Positions 61,641-64,000 of a stretch of 64,000 nt of DNA are shown piece by piece. The translations under genes and the position numbers were made by a program. This DNA comes from Coturnix japonica. Lineage: Eukaryota > Chordata > Aves > Galliformes > Phasianidae. Within the stretch, counting starts at the first letter, position 1. Each line of letters starts with the position of its first letter. A model generated the notes under the pieces. The model did not search any database and was not told the DNA's origin. It worked only from the letters and a program-made list of their open reading frames with translations. The DNA is taken from contig NC_029516.1 in NCBI RefSeq assembly GCF_001577835.2, positions 20,156,576 through 20,220,575 of the forward strand. The letters are read 5' to 3'.

Positions 61641-64000
61641 CAGAGAATTCTTTGAGACTGTGTATGTGTTCAGTTGTGTACTGAAAAGAATGTGAGTTAG
61701 GACCATGTATTTGGTAGAAAGGTCTTTGCTGTTTGGGCCAACACACTGGACCAGAGGCTAGTGTCCTCAAATATCTCACTGGCCATTCAAAGTAACTGTT
61801 AGGACTCCTAAAAATGGGAACAGTTGATCTCAAGGAACTGTCTCAATTGTCTAAACCGGCTTTGTGCTCTGGGGTGAATCAGGTGTTAACCCAAATATCT
61901 CTAAATAACTGTTTCTTAAAACTTGGTGTTCTATGAAGAGGGTTCTACACTATACCTTGTTTATTGTCATGCACTTTCAGTGTTAAAGCTTTTTCCCAGT
62001 TTCTAGAATGATTTGCCATCATTATAGATTGAGCTTCTTTGTTATTGTGTCTGATAAGCCGTAAAGAACTGCTCATTTTTCTGTTCTTGAGGAACGTTAT
62101 AGTAATCTATTTTGTGTTGGTGCATTTGGTTCCTTCTGTCTGAATGTGGGTGTTGAACTTGTGTGTGTTGAATCTCAGCTGCTGTATTTCAGACCATCTC
62201 TCAAGTTGGTCCAGGTAATTTAGAATTCTGATCTTCTTTTATCCATTCCCAGCTTGAAGTTTTCTATAACGTATATAAATACGTGTTCTCTTCCAACGTA
62301 CTGTTGGGACGCCTGGGACCATAAAAGCTGTCTCTGATTAGTTCTCTCCTCAGAATCTTTGTCTAATGGATGCATACTGAGTCTGTCATAATTGCTCATA
62401 TTCCAGAGGTAAGAGAGCAAGGGGGACAGACAATGGGAATTCAGTGGAGTTCAAGCTTGCACAGGAGAATGTCCTGTAGTTGTCCGATCTACCAGTATTA
62501 CAGTAAGTTTTCCCAACATATGCTCTGTTGTGCATCCCACTTGTTTTTGCTGCTGAACATGTACTCATTTTGTTATCATGGTTGTGTGTTCCTCAAGAAC
62601 AAGTAGAATTAATACTGCAGTAGTTATAATTCGGCTGTTAGGAGCTCGCATTGCCCTTGCCTCTGGTCTCCTTGCTGTCGGTCTTCCAAATGCAGGTTCT
62701 GCTCATAGTTTATGACCTGTGTATGCTGACCTTCACCAGAATCTCCTGTATCTTGTTGTCTGGACTCCAGCTTGTGATCATGTGAGGACTGTTCATGACC
62801 ATCCTGAATCAAGGCTTTCTGCCTGGGAGAGAACACAGGGTGGAGAGTCCAGGATGGATTGGCTTCTTGTGTTCAGGAATGTGTTACATCTTCATTAAGG
62901 GGGCTGCAGTCTTATCTCTAAACCTGAGCTCCCTGGTACCTTCCTGCCTTAGAAAACAGTGTGGCTGTAAGCAGCACTGAATTCAGAAAATGGTTGCTGA
63001 GAACAGACTTTGCTCCCGTGTCCTATTTAAACTCCATCAGACACTGTGCCTTGTGTCTCTTCAGCCATTTTGTGCTGCAGGCCTGTCTGTTTCTAGTTCT
63101 CTGCTGACAGTGCAGTGCCATGATTAAATTAAATAATTATGAATGGTGTGAACTGCATACAGTACTTTTTTTTTTTTCTGCCTGGCATGACTAAAATAAA
63201 TTACCTAATTGCAAAAATGTTTAAAATTTGGGTGTTATCACCAGGGAGGGGTGACAGCGCAGTTCTTTGAAGGACTAAGGCTGATTTCAGAGAACAGGGT
63301 GTTCTGGGAAGTATTGCCTGCAGAAACTGTAGCCATGTGCCTTTTTGTTTTTCATCTGTGAGGCAAGTGTAAATATGTTTGCAAAACACAAAGTAATAGA
63401 CAGATACTGGCTACAATTATGGGAACTATGAGTGATTTCTCACTTCCCTAATGAGCTACATGATTAGTATACTACAAGTAAGTCTCTAGTTTGTATCCAC
63501 AAGGCAATTTATTAAAAAGTGTATTTCATTTAGCTCTTTTTATTCTTCCCATTTGTTAGACAAGAAAGGAGAATGTTACTGAGTGAACATTCCACTCTAA
63601 AATAGGTGACTGTTCAGGATTTTTCTCCCCTAACTTTGGCCAGATGAAAAGGAGGAAGCCAACTGGAGCCATTTGCCTAAACTCAATAGGAGGCAGTGGG
63701 TCCTTTGCAAGGATGGTTCAACTGATAGGTAAGACAGATGACATCTTTTTCTCCTTTAGCTGCCCTCAGGGAGCTTCAGATGCTAGTAACTTGGATGAGA
63801 TGCCTGCACTTTAGATGGCTGAAATTGCAGGAAGTAAATTCCCTGCTTTCCAGTCACTCTTTGTCATTTCACCGTGAGTTGGCTAAGAATGCTGTCACTG
63901 TGCTTGCTGTGTATGTGTGAGCTCTTTAAGTCACATGTCAGTATACCTGGATTTGTCTATACACAATATGCTGCTGAATGTTGCTCATGCTACCTTATTC
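61641..64000 (+). other. Right edge of window, presumed ARL8-like intron
   Basis: No exon with ARL8 switch II, NKRD or C-terminal motifs seen. Small frames only. Confidence 0.5.

Noticed and set aside
1-64000. CRISPR arrays, bacterial operons, rRNA genes
   Set aside because: None seen; the repeats and splice sites are those of a vertebrate genome.

Overview
The window is vertebrate genomic DNA, almost certainly from a galliform bird (chicken or a close relative). The evidence is repeat content: more than a dozen CR1 LINE fragments, several ending in the avian ATTCTRTG tail; a short mariner element of the chicken Mariner1/Galluhop type; and a solo ERVL-like LTR with a clean 5-base target duplication. 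There are no bacterial-style operons. Genes are split by long AT-rich introns and intergenic stretches.

Layout. Bases 1 to about 33,000 hold no gene I can support, only CR1 pieces, one or two LTR fossils and simple repeats. From 34,003 to 38,922 (+) lies a complete three-exon gene for a GPI-anchored hyaluronidase of the SPAM1 (PH-20)/HYAL4 type, 569 residues when spliced. Its first intron carries the mariner MITE and a tRNA-derived SINE, and the SINE ends close to the exon 2 splice acceptor. From about 39,000 to 49,400 is intergenic DNA with two CR1 fragments and a long pyrimidine-rich TTTC tract. At about 49,950-50,700 a CpG-island promoter drives an ARL8-family small GTPase gene (+). Exon 1 (50,338/50,404-50,526) and exon 2 (53,751-53,831) are clear; the other exons were not found and probably lie past the right edge.

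The two genes are unrelated in function. The hyaluronidase cleaves hyaluronan at the cell surface. ARL8 proteins couple lysosomes to kinesin and to tethering factors. Linkage of SPAM1/HYAL4 with 7q31-type genes is the expected vertebrate arrangement.

The most unusual signals are: (1) two dispersed copies of a tRNA-like SINE with a CR1-type 3' end, sharing the same 5' boundary and two B-box motifs; (2) an in-frame, well-placed upstream ATG that would add 22 residues to the ARL8-like protein and bury the N-terminal helix the family relies on; (3) a palindromic TCACGTGA (CLEAR-type) E-box in the promoter of that lysosomal GTPase; (4) a CR1 copy with a twin-priming-like 5' inversion inserted beside an older CR1 tail.
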